A stretch of 64,000 bases of DNA from Desulforhopalus sp. (GTDB lineage: Bacteria; Desulfobacterota; Desulfobulbia; Desulfobulbales; Desulfocapsaceae), in contig JAOTRX010000005.1 of assembly GCA_030247675.1 (NCBI GenBank), positions 338,506 to 402,505 on the forward strand, in the 5' to 3' direction. Positions 33,929 to 44,740 of this stretch are shown piece after piece (position 1 is the stretch's first letter; each line of letters opens with the position of its first letter). The notes beneath the pieces are model-generated. The model did not search any database. It was given only the letters and a program-made list of their open reading frames with translations, and was not told the origin of the DNA. The position numbers and the translations under genes are program-made.

Positions 33929-36292
33929 CTATTCAAAAAGAGCCTTCCCAGGTGTTGCAACCAAGGCTTGACCAAGCACTTCATCCATGTGATTAACCAG
34001 GTCAATCTTAAGGGATTTCCTTATCTTAGCTGGCACATCATGAAGATCCCGTTCGTTATCCTTGGGCACCAAAACATGGGTTATATTACCACGCTTGGCA
34101 GCTAAAAGCTTCTCCGTCAATCCTCCGATCGGCAAGACCCGGCCACGCAAGGTTATTTCCCCGGTCATGGCCAAATGGTGTTTCACCGGAGTCTTGATAA
34201 GTGCTGAAACCAAAGAAGTGGCCATGGTAATCCCCGCAGAAGGACCATCTTTGGGAATCGCGCCTTCGGGAACATGCACATGAATATCAAGTTTTTGATA
34301 GAAATCTTCTTCTAAACCGAGAACTTTGGCTCTCGATCGTACATAGCTCAGGGCGGCCTGTGCCGACTCCTGCATAACATCGCCAAGCTTCCCGGTAATA
34401 ATCAGCTTTCCAGAGCCGGTCATGAGGGTCGCCTCAATCTGTAATAGTTCGCCTCCCACTTCCGTCCAGGCAAGGCCAGTGGCAAGGCCGATCTCGTCAG
34501 TTTCCTCGGCAAGACCATAGCGATACTTTGGTGTCCCCAGATATTTGCCAACCGACTGGGCGCTGACCTGATACTTCTTGCCTTTCAGTTTCTTTTTCAA
34601 ACGCTCCCTGGCTATCTTGCGACACAAAGAGGCAATAATCCTTTCCAGGCTCCGCACTCCCGCCTCACGGGTATACCGCCTGATGATCTCGAAAATCGCC
34701 CCATCGGTCAGCTGAATGTCACCCTTCCTGAAACCATTTTGTTCCAGTTGTTTGGGGATCAGGTACCCATCGGCTATTCGCAGCTTATCTTCCTCGGTAT
34801 AGCCGCTGATCTGGATAATTTCCATACGATCCTGCAAAGGAACAGGAATACCATGGAGATTATTGGCAGTGGTTATGAAAAACACCTCGGAGAGATCATA
34901 GTCAATGTCGAGATAATGATCATTAAAGGCGACATTCTGTTCAGGATCGAGGACCTCCAACAAGGCTGAAGATGGATCGCCGCGAAAATCCATAGACATT
35001 TTGTCTACTTCGTCGAGACAAAACACAGGGTTGGCAACATCGACCTTCTGCATCGATTGAATAATCTTGCCGGGCATTGCGCCAATGTAGGTCCGTCGAT
35101 GGCCTCTGATCTCGGCTTCATCACGCACCCCGCCAAGGGACAACCTGGCGAATTTCCGTCCCATCGCTCTGGCAATCGATTGACAAATCGAGGTCTTTCC
35201 AACTCCTGGCGGACCAACTAGACAGAGAATAGGCCCTTTGATCTTCTTAACTTGGCTTTGTACCGCGAGATATTCGAGAATACGCTCTTTCGGTTTGGCG
35301 AGACCGAAGTGGTCTTCGTCAAGTATTCTCTCGGCTTTATTAATATCAATCTTTGACTTGCTCTTTTTGTCCCAGGGCAGACTGACGATGCAATCAATAT
35401 AGTTGCGAACCACTGTCGTTTCCGCCGACATGGGCGGCATGCTTCGCAGCTTCTTAAATTCTTTTAGAGCTTTTTCTTTAGCAAGTGCCGGCATTTCCTT
35501 GTTTTTAATGGTCAGCTCCAGCTCTCCCAGCTCATCGAGTCCGTCGGCATTTTGGCCAATCTCGGACTGGATTTCCCGGACCTTTTCACCGAGGTAATAG
35601 TCACGCTGAGTCTTACCCATGCGCATCTTTACCTTGGCGTTGATATTCTTTTCAATATCCGCAAGCTCAATTTCCCGGTTAAGGATCTCCAGGACCTTCT
35701 CCATGCGGGCGGTCAGCGGCTCGGCTTCCAATATTGATTGCTTTTCATCGCTTTTCAACGGCAGGTGGGCGCAGATAATATTGAGCAATTTAAAGGGATT
35801 TTCGATGGCTTTTACCGAATTGAGAATTTCTCTGCCAATCTTTTTATTGCTTGCGGCAAATTCATCGAAATATTTCCGCAACTCCCGCTCGTAGGCCTGC
35901 AGAGCCACACTCTGCTCCGCGACATCTCCGCGTTCTTCGACTTCAACTTGCAGAAAATTATCATTTGGCACATACGATATTATCTTCGCGCGTGATTTTC
36001 CTTCAACAAGGGCTTTAATAGTACCATCGGGAAGGCGTAACAATTGCATAACTGTGGCCAAGGTACCGAAGTCGTAGAGATCTTCGATGTCCGGATCATC
36101 GACAGTCGATTTCTTCTGGGTAACCAAAAGGATAGCTGTTTTCTTCTCCATTGCATCTTCCAGCGCATGAATGGATCTCTTCCTGCCGACTACCAAGGGA
36201 GCAACCATATGCGGGAAAATGACCAGATCTCGAAGTGGCATCAAGGGATAAAGCTTTGTCACAAAATCTCCTTTCGATAATTCGTCAGACAT
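33929..36292 (-). CDS. lon: ATP-dependent protease Lon
   Basis: Lon is a cytoplasmic AAA+ serine protease for damaged and regulatory proteins. The 787-residue product has the N-terminal substrate domain, Walker A '[10 protein letters not shown]', Walker B region 'VFCLDEVDK', and the protease domain. The catalytic dyad is Ser685 (in PKDGPSAG) and Lys728 (in [10 protein letters not shown]); the 43-residue gap equals that in E. coli Lon. It is 16 nt after clpX, so it belongs to the clpP-clpX-lon operon. Confidence 0.98.
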   Translation of the reverse strand: MSDELSKGDFVTKLYPLMPLRDLVIFPHMVAPLVVGRKRSIHALEDAMEKKTAILLVTQKKSTVDDPDIEDLYDFGTLATVMQLLRLPDGTIKALVEGKSRAKIISYVPNDNFLQVEVEERGDVAEQSVALQAYERELRKYFDEFAASNKKIGREILNSVKAIENPFKLLNIICAHLPLKSDEKQSILEAEPLTARMEKVLEILNREIELADIEKNINAKVKMRMGKTQRDYYLGEKVREIQSEIGQNADGLDELGELELTIKNKEMPALAKEKALKEFKKLRSMPPMSAETTVVRNYIDCIVSLPWDKKSKSKIDINKAERILDEDHFGLAKPKERILEYLAVQSQVKKIKGPILCLVGPPGVGKTSICQSIARAMGRKFARLSLGGVRDEAEIRGHRRTYIGAMPGKIIQSMQKVDVANPVFCLDEVDKMSMDFRGDPSSALLEVLDPEQNVAFNDHYLDIDYDLSEVFFITTANNLHGIPVPLQDRMEIIQISGYTEEDKLRIADGYLIPKQLEQNGFRKGDIQLTDGAIFEIIRRYTREAGVRSLERIIASLCRKIARERLKKKLKGKKYQVSAQSVGKYLGTPKYRYGLAEETDEIGLATGLAWTEVGGELLQIEATLMTGSGKLIITGKLGDVMQESAQAALSYVRSRAKVLGLEEDFYQKLDIHVHVPEGAIPKDGPSAGITMATSLVSALIKTPVKHHLAMTGEITLRGRVLPIGGLTEKLLAAKRGNITHVLVPKDNERDLHDVPAKIRKSLKIDLVNHMDEVLGQALVATPGKALFE

Positions 36293-36308
36293 TTTTTATA
36301 TTCTTTCA

Positions 36309-37583
36309 TCAATTGGTTTTCGATCTTTCGTCCGCGGCATTATGATACAAAACAACCGGATAATCACCTTGAGTGATGACCTGTTCACTTATAACACATT
36401 CCTGCACGCCGGTCTTCGAGGGCAAATCATACATCACTTCAAGCATTGCCTCTTCCATTACCGACCTGAGCCCACGGGCACCAGACTTTCTTTTTAAGGC
36501 CTTGCGGGCAATAGCCACAAGTGCGCCCTCAGTAAACCGCAAGGTCACCCCATCAAACTCAAACAACTTTTGATACTGCTTGGTGAGGGCGTTCTTCGGT
36601 TCCTTCAGGATGCGGATGAGATCTTCCTCCACCAATTCCTCCATGGTGGCAATCACGGGTAACCGGCCGACCAACTCGGGAATCAGCCCGAATTTCAAAA
36701 GATCTTCCGGTTGAACGGCCTTTAACAGTTCACCGATTTTCTTTTTCTCATCTCCTGAAACCTTGGCCCCAAAACCTATCGACTTCGCACTCTGTCGGCG
36801 ACTGACGACGCTATCCAGACCGACAAAGGCACCACCGCAGATAAACAGGATATTGGTGGTATCAATTTGGATCATCTCTTGCTGAGGGTGTTTCCTGCCA
36901 CCCTTGGGTGGAACGGAGGCCTTGGTCCCCTCGATTATTTTCAGAAGTGCCTGCTGAACGCCCTCTCCGGACACATCACGGGTCAGCGATGGGCTATCTG
37001 ACTTTCGGGCAATCTTATCAATCTCATCGATATAGATAATTCCCCTTTCCGCCCTCTCCAGGTTGTGATTGGCAGCCTGCAGCAGATTGACCAAAATATT
37101 CTCAACATCTTCACCCACATAACCAGCCTCGGTGAGGGTTGTTGCATCCGCCATGCAAAAGGGCACATTGAGAATTTTTGCGAGGGTCTGGGCAATTAAT
37201 GTTTTGCCGGAGCCGGTCGGGCCGATGAGGACGATATTTGATTTCTGTAACTCAACCGAACCGTCATCATCGGGCGCATCGATCCTCTTGTAGTGGTTGT
37301 GCACTGCAACCGAAAGCACCTTCTTGGCAAATTCCTGTCCGATAACGTAGTCATCAAGAAATTGTTTGATCTCCATTGGCTTAAGGGACAAGGGATGGAC
37401 CTCTTCCGGATCAAGCAATGGCAGATCTGATTCTTTCTTATCCTGCACGATTTCATTGCAGAGTCGTATACACTCATCACAGATGAAAACATCAGGCCCG
37501 GAAATAAGCTTTTCGACGTCCTCCTGTTTTTTACCACAAAAGGAACAACTGCAATCAGGTCCGTCACTCATAACATCATCCAT
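36309..37583 (-). CDS. clpX: ClpXP unfoldase subunit ClpX
   Basis: ClpX unfolds substrates and feeds them to ClpP. The 424-residue protein (from ATG 37583) has the N-terminal zinc-binding domain with Cys13, Cys16, Cys35 and Cys38. Walker A 'GPTGSGKT' is at 121-128, with '[15 protein letters not shown]' as Walker B and the IGF-loop region near 'SIGFGAK'. The ATG is 1 nt after the clpP stop with GAGGAA ahead. A TTG 18 nt upstream is a poorer choice. Confidence 0.97.
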   Translation of the reverse strand: MDDVMSDGPDCSCSFCGKKQEDVEKLISGPDVFICDECIRLCNEIVQDKKESDLPLLDPEEVHPLSLKPMEIKQFLDDYVIGQEFAKKVLSVAVHNHYKRIDAPDDDGSVELQKSNIVLIGPTGSGKTLIAQTLAKILNVPFCMADATTLTEAGYVGEDVENILVNLLQAANHNLERAERGIIYIDEIDKIARKSDSPSLTRDVSGEGVQQALLKIIEGTKASVPPKGGRKHPQQEMIQIDTTNILFICGGAFVGLDSVVSRRQSAKSIGFGAKVSGDEKKKIGELLKAVQPEDLLKFGLIPELVGRLPVIATMEELVEEDLIRILKEPKNALTKQYQKLFEFDGVTLRFTEGALVAIARKALKRKSGARGLRSVMEEAMLEVMYDLPSKTGVQECVISEQVITQGDYPVVLYHNAADERSKTN

Positions 37584-37584
37584 A

Positions 37585-38187
37585 CTATTTTTCCTCGACA
37601 AGCTCTTCTCTATTGCTAAGAACTTTATCTATTATTCCATACTGTTGAGCTTCTTCAGCACTCATAAAAAAGTCGCGCTCGGTATCGCTGCTGACTTTTT
37701 CCAGACTCGTCTTGGTGTGGTGGGCGAGAAGGCGGTTCAAATCTCTTTTCATCCTTAAAATCTCTTTGGCCTGGATATCAATATCGGTGGCCTGCCCCTG
37801 AAAGCCACCAGCCGGTTGATGAATCATGATTCTGGCATTGGGTAGTGAGTACCTTTTACCATCGGCTCCCGCAGCCAGCAAAAAGGCCCCCATCGACGCT
37901 GCCTGGCCCATGCAAAGAGTAGCAATATCGCATTTGACGTATTGCATGGTGTCGTAAATAGCCATGCCAGCGGTAACTGACCCACCAGGGGAATTGATAT
38001 AAAAGGTTATATCTTTTTCTGGATCCTCTGCTTCGAGAAACAACAACTGGGCAACTATCACATTGGCCACATCGTCATTGACTCCTGAACCAAGGAATAT
38101 AATGCGTTCTTTGAGCAGTCGCGAGTAGATATCATAGGCACGCTCACCACGCGGGCTCTGCTCAATTACCATCGGCACAAGATTCAT
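37585..38187 (-). CDS. clpP: ATP-dependent Clp protease proteolytic subunit ClpP
   Basis: ClpP is the tetradecameric serine peptidase partner of ClpX. From ATG 38187, preceded by AGGAG at 8 nt, the protein is 200 residues and begins '[20 protein letters not shown]'. The catalytic triad is Ser98 (in GQAASMG), His123 (in IHQPAGG) and Asp172. It heads the clpP-clpX-lon run and is separated from tig by a terminator at 38232. Confidence 0.97.
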   Translation of the reverse strand: MNLVPMVIEQSPRGERAYDIYSRLLKERIIFLGSGVNDDVANVIVAQLLFLEAEDPEKDITFYINSPGGSVTAGMAIYDTMQYVKCDIATLCMGQAASMGAFLLAAGADGKRYSLPNARIMIHQPAGGFQGQATDIDIQAKEILRMKRDLNRLLAHHTKTSLEKVSSDTERDFFMSAEEAQQYGIIDKVLSNREELVEEK

Positions 38188-38231
38188 CAACCACACTCCT
38201 TCATTTCGTTATTCAAGAAGACCAAAAAGAA

Positions 38232-38264
38232 CGACTGTAAAAGGCGCAGAGCCTTTTACAGTCG
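38232..38264 (-). terminator. Intrinsic terminator after tig
   Basis: CGACTGTAAAAGGC (38232-38245), loop GCAGA and GCCTTTTACAGTCG (38251-38264) form a perfect 14-bp stem. On the minus strand it is followed by TTCTTTTTGG. It separates tig from clpP, so clpP expression needs either read-through or a promoter in the 40 nt beyond. Confidence 0.8.
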
Positions 38265-38355
38265 CAATTTTCTTAATCCATCGACACAACCAGTGAGGCT
38301 CCCCACTGGGAATATGCCCAATATAAGATCTTTCTATTCGGATGCAAGATCTCTA

Positions 38356-39684
38356 TCAGCTTTCTGTAGCAACGTCAGTACCAGCAACCGCCGCCGCGGC
38401 GGGACCGTCGATAAAAATCGTCTGCTCCTTCAGGAAAGCGAGAATTTTTTCATTCAGCAGCTCATCGATGAAGGGCAGGAGATAATCGCGATTCTGAAAG
38501 TATTCCTTCACGGTGGCAACAGGCATATTGTACATTCCAGCAATGCGCATGAACCCACGTTCCATATCTTCGTCGACGAGCTTAATGCCTTCTGTCTCGG
38601 CAATTTTCTTCAAGATGAAGTCACCCTGTACCCGTTTCTTCGCAAGTTCGGCTTTCTGCTCCATCAGAGTTTCCCGGCTAAGTCCAGCTGCCTCAAGGCT
38701 CAACCCATTCTTTTCAAGCTGCTCTTCGGTCTGCTTGATCATCTGATTAATCTCAAAGGTGACAAGGCGTTTTGGCAGTTCAAACTCATGAGTTTCAATC
38801 AGTTTTTGCATAATCCGATCGGTAGTTGTACCTTCAGCCCTGTCCTGACGCACCTTGGTAAGCCGCTCCCGGATGGAGGTCTTCAGCTCCTCGAGGGTGC
38901 TGAATTCTTCGCCGGCATCCTTGGCAAATTCGTCATCGATGGTTGCCAGGACTCGCTCCTTAATATCCTTAACTTTTATACGAAATTCGATCTTCTTGCC
39001 TTTTAAGATCGGATTTGGATGGCTCTCTGGAAAGTCAATTTCTTGCGAACCTTCTTCGTCCTTATTCTTGCCAATGAGCATTGTCTCAAACTCAGCCCCC
39101 ATCTCTCCCGATCCGATATCAACTGAGAAATTCTCATTTTTCACCTGGGGCATGGCGGTGCCTTCATGGTATCCCTGAAAATCGATCATTACCACATCGC
39201 CATTCTGGGCAGGCCTATCGGTTACTGAACGGAGAGCTGCCATGGCCTTTTGTTTCTCTTCAAGGGCAAGCTGCACTTCCTCGTCCGTTACCAATACTTC
39301 GACCTTTTCAACCTCCAAACCCTTGTATTGTCCTAGGGTAAAATTGGGGCGAATGTCAACCTCCACGACAAAGGTGAATGATCCGTCATCATTGTATTTT
39401 ACGCTTTTAATGTCAGGATGAACGATGGGATCTATGCCCTCTTTTTCAATGGCGGTAAAATAGTTATCCTGAACGAGTTTTTCGCTGGTCTCTCCTTCCA
39501 CCTGGTTCTTGAATTGCTTCAGAATGATGTCTTTTGGCACCTTGCCACGACGAAAGCCTTTCAGTCTTACCTCATGTCGTACCTTATCATAGGCCTCTTT
39601 CAATTTTGCCTGAACAAGCTCAGCAGGCAGAGTGATGGTTACTTTTCTTGTCAAAGCGCCAATTTCTTCAACTTGTACATTCAT
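38356..39684 (-). CDS. tig: Trigger factor
   Basis: Trigger factor is the ribosome-bound chaperone with peptidyl-prolyl isomerase activity. The 442-residue product has the ribosome-docking signature GFRRGKVP at residues 43-50 and the FKBP-like domain ('NGDVVMIDFQGYHEGTAMPQ', about residues 160-245). The helical C-terminal chaperone domain follows. The order tig-clpP-clpX-lon is widely conserved. A strong sigma-70 promoter at 40010-40038 gives it an unusually long leader (about 320 nt). Confidence 0.96.
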   Translation of the reverse strand: MNVQVEEIGALTRKVTITLPAELVQAKLKEAYDKVRHEVRLKGFRRGKVPKDIILKQFKNQVEGETSEKLVQDNYFTAIEKEGIDPIVHPDIKSVKYNDDGSFTFVVEVDIRPNFTLGQYKGLEVEKVEVLVTDEEVQLALEEKQKAMAALRSVTDRPAQNGDVVMIDFQGYHEGTAMPQVKNENFSVDIGSGEMGAEFETMLIGKNKDEEGSQEIDFPESHPNPILKGKKIEFRIKVKDIKERVLATIDDEFAKDAGEEFSTLEELKTSIRERLTKVRQDRAEGTTTDRIMQKLIETHEFELPKRLVTFEINQMIKQTEEQLEKNGLSLEAAGLSRETLMEQKAELAKKRVQGDFILKKIAETEGIKLVDEDMERGFMRIAGMYNMPVATVKEYFQNRDYLLPFIDELLNEKILAFLKEQTIFIDGPAAAAVAGTDVATES

Positions 39685-40260
39685 TCTATTCCGTCCTTAT
39701 AATGAGATTATACTCAACAGCCAACCCCTCGTTCTGTTGCCTGGAAATCCGCCAAAAAAAGACCGGCAGGTCATGTTTCTTGTCTTCAAAAAGGGGGCAG
39801 CGGATTGTTTAAATTGCAGGCGAGGCTTGCAACTCATTTTGAGTGTTGTTGTAAGCCATACAAGGGCGACACCGCCCCAACTAAGCAAAATACCCCGGAG
39901 TTTCCATCCGCTGGATTTCACTAATTTTAACCCGATATCACTTGATCAGTTACTCACGTATTGATTTTCTTCAAAAATATCCCCTAAAAACAGGATATTT
40001 TGTTGCAGAGATATAGACAGATTTTTGATGGTTGTCAACAGGAATGGCCGCGAATAATGCCTCTCGCTCCCTCATTTTTGCCAAGCAAGGCCAAAAACTC
40101 GCAACGCGATCGCGGAAAGCTCATGGCGACACTAATAAATTCTTGGTAGGATAGCAAATCTCTCTTACTTGGTCTGTTTTTTCACCTAGGCTCGACAATT
40201 CATGACGTTTGCTTGGTTGGTGGCTGAAGAATGGGAGAGGAAAGCCCCCTCCTCTTGCGG
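39685..40260. other. Long tig leader and gap to the next gene
   Basis: This 576-nt stretch without a credible gene includes the tig promoter (40010-40038, minus). An inverted repeat just downstream of it reads AAAATATCC (39974-39982), a 10-nt spacer, GGATATTTT (39993-40001). The roughly 300 nt from there to tig could be a regulatory leader. I recognise no known riboswitch in it. Toward 40240 a short purine-rich hairpin (AGAGGA...TCCTCT) lies just past the end of the minus-strand ligase gene. Confidence 0.5.
40010..40038 (-). promoter_or_regulatory. Sigma-70 promoter of tig
   Basis: On the minus strand TTGACA (40038-40033), a 17-nt spacer and TATATC (40015-40010) form a near-ideal promoter. 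It lies about 320 nt before the tig start. Confidence 0.7.
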
Positions 40261-41781
40261 TCAGCCTTTTCCATACAAAGACTTAACTGCCAGCCGATCA
40301 ATCGACCCATCGGCCTTGTGTGGTAATTCGTTGACAAACTCAACATACTGCGGCTTTTTGAAACTAGCGATACGGCCACCGACAAAGCTGATAAGCTCCT
40401 GAGCGGTAAGGCTCTTGCCGGCATGTAACAGACAGACCGCCTTTATGCCCTCTTTCCATTTTGGGTCCGGGACGCCGATGACGACTGTCTTGGCCACTGC
40501 CGGATGCTCAAGAATGATCTTCTCTACCTCGGCTGGATAAACGTTTTCACCACCTGGCTTTATGAGCTCCTTTTCCGCCTTTCTTCCGGCGTAAAAGAGG
40601 AAACCGTCGACATCGAAACGGCCCAAATCACCGGTGTGATGCCATCCCCGGCGAAAGGTCCGGGCATTGTCATCAGACAATCCCCAGTATCCCATGAAGA
40701 CCATCGGACCCTTCACAGCAATCTCGCCGACCTCACCCAGGGCAACCGGATTGTCTTGATCGTCGACGAGCTGAACGTCCGCCATCATAACAACTTTACC
40801 CGCGGAACCCGGCCGGTCGTTGTATTTGCCCAAAGTGGTAAGACAGGAGGTTTCTGTCTGCCCGTACATCACATAATATGCGCCACCTGTTTCTTCCTGA
40901 TATTGCGTTATCGTGGCTTGGGTGCCAAGACCGACAACGGCCCGCAAGGTCCGCAGTGATCGGCTATCCTCGGTAGCAGCTTTCAACAGTGAATCGAGAA
41001 TAGGTGGAAAATCAAAAAGCAGGCTCACCCTGCTTTCTTCTACCAGCTTCGCCGCGGCCTTCGCCTCAAATTTACTGATATTAAGATTAACCGCTCCGGC
41101 ATGAAAGGAACTGACAGCCATGAAAAGCCCGGCCACATGAAAAAGCGGCAACAAATTCAGATGGACATCGTCGGCCTTCATAGCAAAAGAGGAGTTAAAG
41201 TGCATGCTGGCCAGAAGCAGGTTGCCATGACTCAGCAAAGCCCCCCTTGGACGTCCCGCGACAGCCGCCGTATGAATGATAACAAAGCCATCCCCTGTCG
41301 CCACATCGTTTTGCACAAACTGTCCCTGACAATCAAGGAGAGAAGCAAAGGCCTTCTGTCCTCCTAGATCCGCCTTCAAATTATAATAGGCAGTGACCGT
41401 CGGCATTTCAGTTTGCCGAGCCTGCAGTTGCGACTGAAACTCGCTGTCGATAAAGGCAATTTTTGCCTGGCAGTCGTTGAGGTTATAAATCATTTCCTCT
41501 GCCGACAAACGCCAGTTGACCGGCAAAACGATGGCCCCCAAAGCCGCGGCCGCCCCATATACCAAAAAGAATTCCAGGCTGTTTTTGCCGACAACTCCAA
41601 GACGATCACCCTTGGCGATACCAATTTTCGACAAGCCCAGAGCCAGCGAGTCCACCTTTTTTTTATACTCTGCAAAGGTTAGCTGCCGGCCGTCCTCGAT
41701 TTCCTTCCAGCAAATGCGATTAGCGAAGGCAACGGAATTGCGCATGATAAGATCATAAAACGAAAAGTCATACAGTCCCAT
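40261..41781 (-). CDS. Acyl-CoA ligase homologue (ANL superfamily) lacking catalytic lysine
   Basis: The 506-residue protein has the overall ANL fold: A5 'YYVMYGQTETS', A7 'WHHTGDLGRFDVDGFLFYAG', and A8 'KPGGENVYPAEVE'. Two critical motifs are off. The ATP P-loop, normally TSGTTGxPKG, reads 'TAAVAGRPRG' (about residues 171-180). The A10 lysine, normally GKxxR, is Ser493 in 'HKADGSIDR'. It may be unable to adenylate, or may only do the thioester half-reaction. I start at ATG 41781, which has GGGAG at 9 nt, over ATG 41790. It lies downstream of the usp gene and the liv operon. Confidence 0.8.
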   Translation of the reverse strand: MGLYDFSFYDLIMRNSVAFANRICWKEIEDGRQLTFAEYKKKVDSLALGLSKIGIAKGDRLGVVGKNSLEFFLVYGAAAALGAIVLPVNWRLSAEEMIYNLNDCQAKIAFIDSEFQSQLQARQTEMPTVTAYYNLKADLGGQKAFASLLDCQGQFVQNDVATGDGFVIIHTAAVAGRPRGALLSHGNLLLASMHFNSSFAMKADDVHLNLLPLFHVAGLFMAVSSFHAGAVNLNISKFEAKAAAKLVEESRVSLLFDFPPILDSLLKAATEDSRSLRTLRAVVGLGTQATITQYQEETGGAYYVMYGQTETSCLTTLGKYNDRPGSAGKVVMMADVQLVDDQDNPVALGEVGEIAVKGPMVFMGYWGLSDDNARTFRRGWHHTGDLGRFDVDGFLFYAGRKAEKELIKPGGENVYPAEVEKIILEHPAVAKTVVIGVPDPKWKEGIKAVCLLHAGKSLTAQELISFVGGRIASFKKPQYVEFVNELPHKADGSIDRLAVKSLYGKG

Positions 41782-41940
41782 AAGAAGCATCTCCCGAATC
41801 TTTCAAGGAAATCAAGAAGGTTGAATATCGGCTTTTGGTCATAGCTCCGCTTATTCCCGCCGTTTTTTTGCCCTATGTTGGCCGGTGTGCGGTTCCACTT
41901 ACCTCGGCAACGGAGGCCAAGGGCCGGATGGTAATCGTTG

Positions 41941-42345
41941 TTAGAGGAACAAGCGGTTCACACTTACAACCGGACAGGGCGCCTTGAGGATTATGTACTG
42001 AGCCGTTGAACCGAGCAAGAGTTTCTGGGTGCGAGATTTTTTCTCGATGCCGACATAAATCTGATCAATACCATGTTGTTCGGCAAAGCTCACCACGTCC
42101 TCTCCGGGAGACCGCCCTCGCGCCAATTGGAAGGTCTCACACTCCACACCTTTCTCCTTGAGAAAGTTTTCGGCAAAATTCAGATCTCGGCTCGTCTTAT
42201 CGATTTCTTCTGGCTTTTCACTGCTCCCACCGCTCATTGAGGTAATAATATACACCTTAGCCCGAAATACCTCCGCATGGCTTCTTGCTAAGACGAGTGC
42301 TGCCTTCGCCTCTTCAGAACCATTAAAGCCCAGCAAATACTTCAT
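41941..42345 (-). CDS. Universal stress protein (UspA family)
   Basis: The 134-residue protein has the Usp fold: 'YLLGFNGSEEAKAALVLARS', and the ATP-binding G-x2-G-x9-G(S/T) type region 'GIEKKSRTQKLLLGSTAQYI'. Usp proteins bind ATP and modulate stress or energy responses. The ATG at 42345 has GGAG ahead. It lies between livF and the ligase homologue, all on the minus strand, and may be co-transcribed. Its specific role is unknown. Confidence 0.87.
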   Translation of the reverse strand: MKYLLGFNGSEEAKAALVLARSHAEVFRAKVYIITSMSGGSSEKPEEIDKTSRDLNFAENFLKEKGVECETFQLARGRSPGEDVVSFAEQHGIDQIYVGIEKKSRTQKLLLGSTAQYIILKAPCPVVSVNRLFL

Positions 42346-42432
42346 CACATCCGCTCCATGTTAAAGCTGAGTTGAGCAGCTTGTCTGCTCGTACGAAACT
42401 TATCCCCTTGCGGTATAATACCCGATTTTTCC

Positions 42433-43251
42433 CTACATCCAGCGTTTACGCCTTTTATAGGACTTTACTTCCTTAAACGATTTTCTGCCCCCACCCTGGG
42501 TGATTCCCATATAAAACTCTTTAACATCTGGATTTTCCTGTAATTCTTTCGAAGGTCCCTCCAGAACGATCTTCCCGGATTCCATAATATAGGCGTAATC
42601 GGAAATACCCAATGCAATCTTGGCATTCTGTTCGACAACCAGGATGGTGGTGTTCATCTCCCTATTGATCAATTGAATATTGGCAAAGATTTCTTTGACA
42701 AGCAGCGGCGCCAGACCAAGCGACGGTTCATCGAGCATGAGCATCCGCGGCGAGGCCATGAGGGCTCTGGCAATGGCAATCATCTGCTGCTCTCCGCCGG
42801 AACAATACCCCGCCATCCGGTTGGTGATATTGGCAAGCCGGGGAAAGTGGGAATACATAAGGGCATGGTCATCCCGAATCTTCTGTGAACCGTCACGCCT
42901 GGTAATCGATCCCACCCGGATATTTTCGTCTACCGACAGATGCTTGAAAACCCGCCGGCCCTCCGGAACCATGACGGCGCCAAGCCTCACCACCTCGGTA
43001 CCCAGCATATTGGTCACATCGGTACCACAAAACTTGACGTATCCTTCACGAATAAAGCCATTCTCCGGCTTCAGCAGCCCGCTGATTGCCCGCAGGGTGG
43101 TAGTCTTGCCGGCTCCGTTGGTCCCGAGCAGGGCAACGATACTCCCTTCCGGAACCTTCAGGCTCACTCCACGTAACACCTGGATAATATTGTTATATAC
43201 TACCTCAATATTATTAACTTCCAGCTGGTTGTTCGTCTTTTTAGTGTCCAT
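42433..43251 (-). CDS. livF: Branched-chain amino acid-type ABC transporter ATPase LivF
   Basis: LivF is one of two ATPases of the Liv importer. The 272-residue protein has Walker A 'LLGTNGAGKTTTLRAISG', the Q-loop region 'VPEGRRVFKHLSV' (typical LivF), signature 'YCSGGEQQMIAIARALM' and Walker B 'MLMLDEPSLGLAP'. A C-terminal basic tail (about residues 250-272) extends past the usual end. It is 147 nt after livK and separated from livG, which is at the other end of the operon. Confidence 0.93.
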   Translation of the reverse strand: MDTKKTNNQLEVNNIEVVYNNIIQVLRGVSLKVPEGSIVALLGTNGAGKTTTLRAISGLLKPENGFIREGYVKFCGTDVTNMLGTEVVRLGAVMVPEGRRVFKHLSVDENIRVGSITRRDGSQKIRDDHALMYSHFPRLANITNRMAGYCSGGEQQMIAIARALMASPRMLMLDEPSLGLAPLLVKEIFANIQLINREMNTTILVVEQNAKIALGISDYAYIMESGKIVLEGPSKELQENPDVKEFYMGITQGGGRKSFKEVKSYKRRKRWM

Positions 43252-43398
43252 AAAATGGCTTTATAAAAATCCTTCGATTACTCCAGATCATCGCGGAGAC
43301 ACGACCATTCCCCCTTCCGCCATTTTTCAAGGGCCAAAGGCCATGAACAGCGAAAGAGGGAGTTCCTTTACCAGGAGCAGAACAACGCAGGTTTCCGG

Positions 43399-44628
43399 TT
43401 ATTTAATCTTTGTCGTAAAGGTTGGAACAAACGGAGTTCCGGTCGATTTAAATGCACCATCCTTAACCATATAGAGCTGCAGGGTATCAACCCCGGCATG
43501 ATCGGTTTTCGAAAAGGTAACCGGACCTACGGTCGTCCCAGGGGAAAAGGCCTTGTCGCCGTTCATCGCCAGAAGCTCTTCATAGAGATTGGCCTTGTTA
43601 ATCTCTTTACCTTTGGCCTTGGCCCGCTTGATGAGTTCTGTGGCAACCTGGGCAACCATCATGCCATTGGCATAGTTGTGAGAGTTTGCCGCCTTGTCGT
43701 CGCGGTTATATTTCTTTGCAAGATCAAGCTGGGCGGTTGCTCCGGCACTTGGCTCATTGGTGACGATATAGGAGGTGGTCCAGTAAAAACTCTCCGCAGC
43801 AGGCCCTGCCAGTGCCACGAGATCATTACCACCGGTATAATGGCATCCCAAGAAGGTGAGCTTTCCAGCTTCGCCAAAGGTTTTTGCTGTAAGGCCAAGG
43901 CTACTGGCATCTTTCAGCATCGTCGCTACCGGTGATTGCACGGTTTGGCTGATAACGTACTGAACTCCCTTGCTGAGAAGGCGCTGCAGCATTGCGGTAT
44001 TGTCGAGATCTTTACCATGCTCCACCACCTCAACTATCTCCATCTTCAGTCCGGCGGTGACTGCTTTTTGCAGGTCTTCGACAGGTCCCCGGCCAAAAGC
44101 GGAAGGATGAATAAAGAGGGCTACTTTCGGGACTCCGCCTTGATGTGTTTTAACGATATATTCGGCAAGACCGATTGCCTGCGCCGAATAGGAAGCTATC
44201 GGCAGAAAGATATAATTTGAATCGGTGAGATTGCCTGCATGAAAGGATGCGGGAAGAACCGGCATTTTCTCTTCCTCAAAATCTTTTTTCAGCGCCAGGG
44301 TGCTGCCAGTTGAATAGTTGAGATAAAAAACTATTCCCTGAGAAATGAAATCCTCGAAGTTCCGTTTGGTGATGTCATTGTTGTATTGGTCATCACGTAT
44401 GACGCAATCGATCTTGTCATCACCCAACATCTTCGTATCGTTGACAAAGTTAAAATAATCCTCTACCCCCTTGGCATAAGGATTACCGGCATCGGAGGTA
44501 GGGCCGGTAATAGCTAAGGACAAACCGAGCTTATACACCTTGCCGGCGGCCTGCGCCTGTAAAGAAAGGGTAAGGGTGAAAACAGCTGCCAACAGGAATG
44601 CCCACGTACTTTTTGTATTCTCTTTCAT
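43399..44628 (-). CDS. livK: ABC transporter periplasmic substrate-binding protein (LivK family)
   Basis: The 409-residue protein has a signal peptide ending 'LSLQAQAAG' (cleavage near residue 27). Its type I periplasmic-binding fold begins with 'YKLGLSLAITGPTSDAGNPY'. It belongs to the Leu/Ile/Val-binding family, whose members in anaerobes often bind aromatic or other carboxylic acids instead. The ligand cannot be read from the sequence; the embedded acyl-CoA ligase suggests an organic acid. It lies 112 nt after livM. Confidence 0.9.
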   Translation of the reverse strand: MKENTKSTWAFLLAAVFTLTLSLQAQAAGKVYKLGLSLAITGPTSDAGNPYAKGVEDYFNFVNDTKMLGDDKIDCVIRDDQYNNDITKRNFEDFISQGIVFYLNYSTGSTLALKKDFEEEKMPVLPASFHAGNLTDSNYIFLPIASYSAQAIGLAEYIVKTHQGGVPKVALFIHPSAFGRGPVEDLQKAVTAGLKMEIVEVVEHGKDLDNTAMLQRLLSKGVQYVISQTVQSPVATMLKDASSLGLTAKTFGEAGKLTFLGCHYTGGNDLVALAGPAAESFYWTTSYIVTNEPSAGATAQLDLAKKYNRDDKAANSHNYANGMMVAQVATELIKRAKAKGKEINKANLYEELLAMNGDKAFSPGTTVGPVTFSKTDHAGVDTLQLYMVKDGAFKSTGTPFVPTFTTKIK

Positions 44629-44740
44629 TTTTCCTCCTTAGCATGAATTTTGTGCTGAGTGGATCACCTCGTTTGCCGGCTACGGATGACAAAAGCCCAA
44701 ACATCTACCAAGCGCCGCTCGTGAAATGCCTTTATCCGGC

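Noticed and set aside
42680..43474. 264-codon plus-strand frame opposite livF
   Set aside because: It is antisense to a well-supported ABC ATPase and spans its promoter-proximal region; composition is that of a shadow frame.
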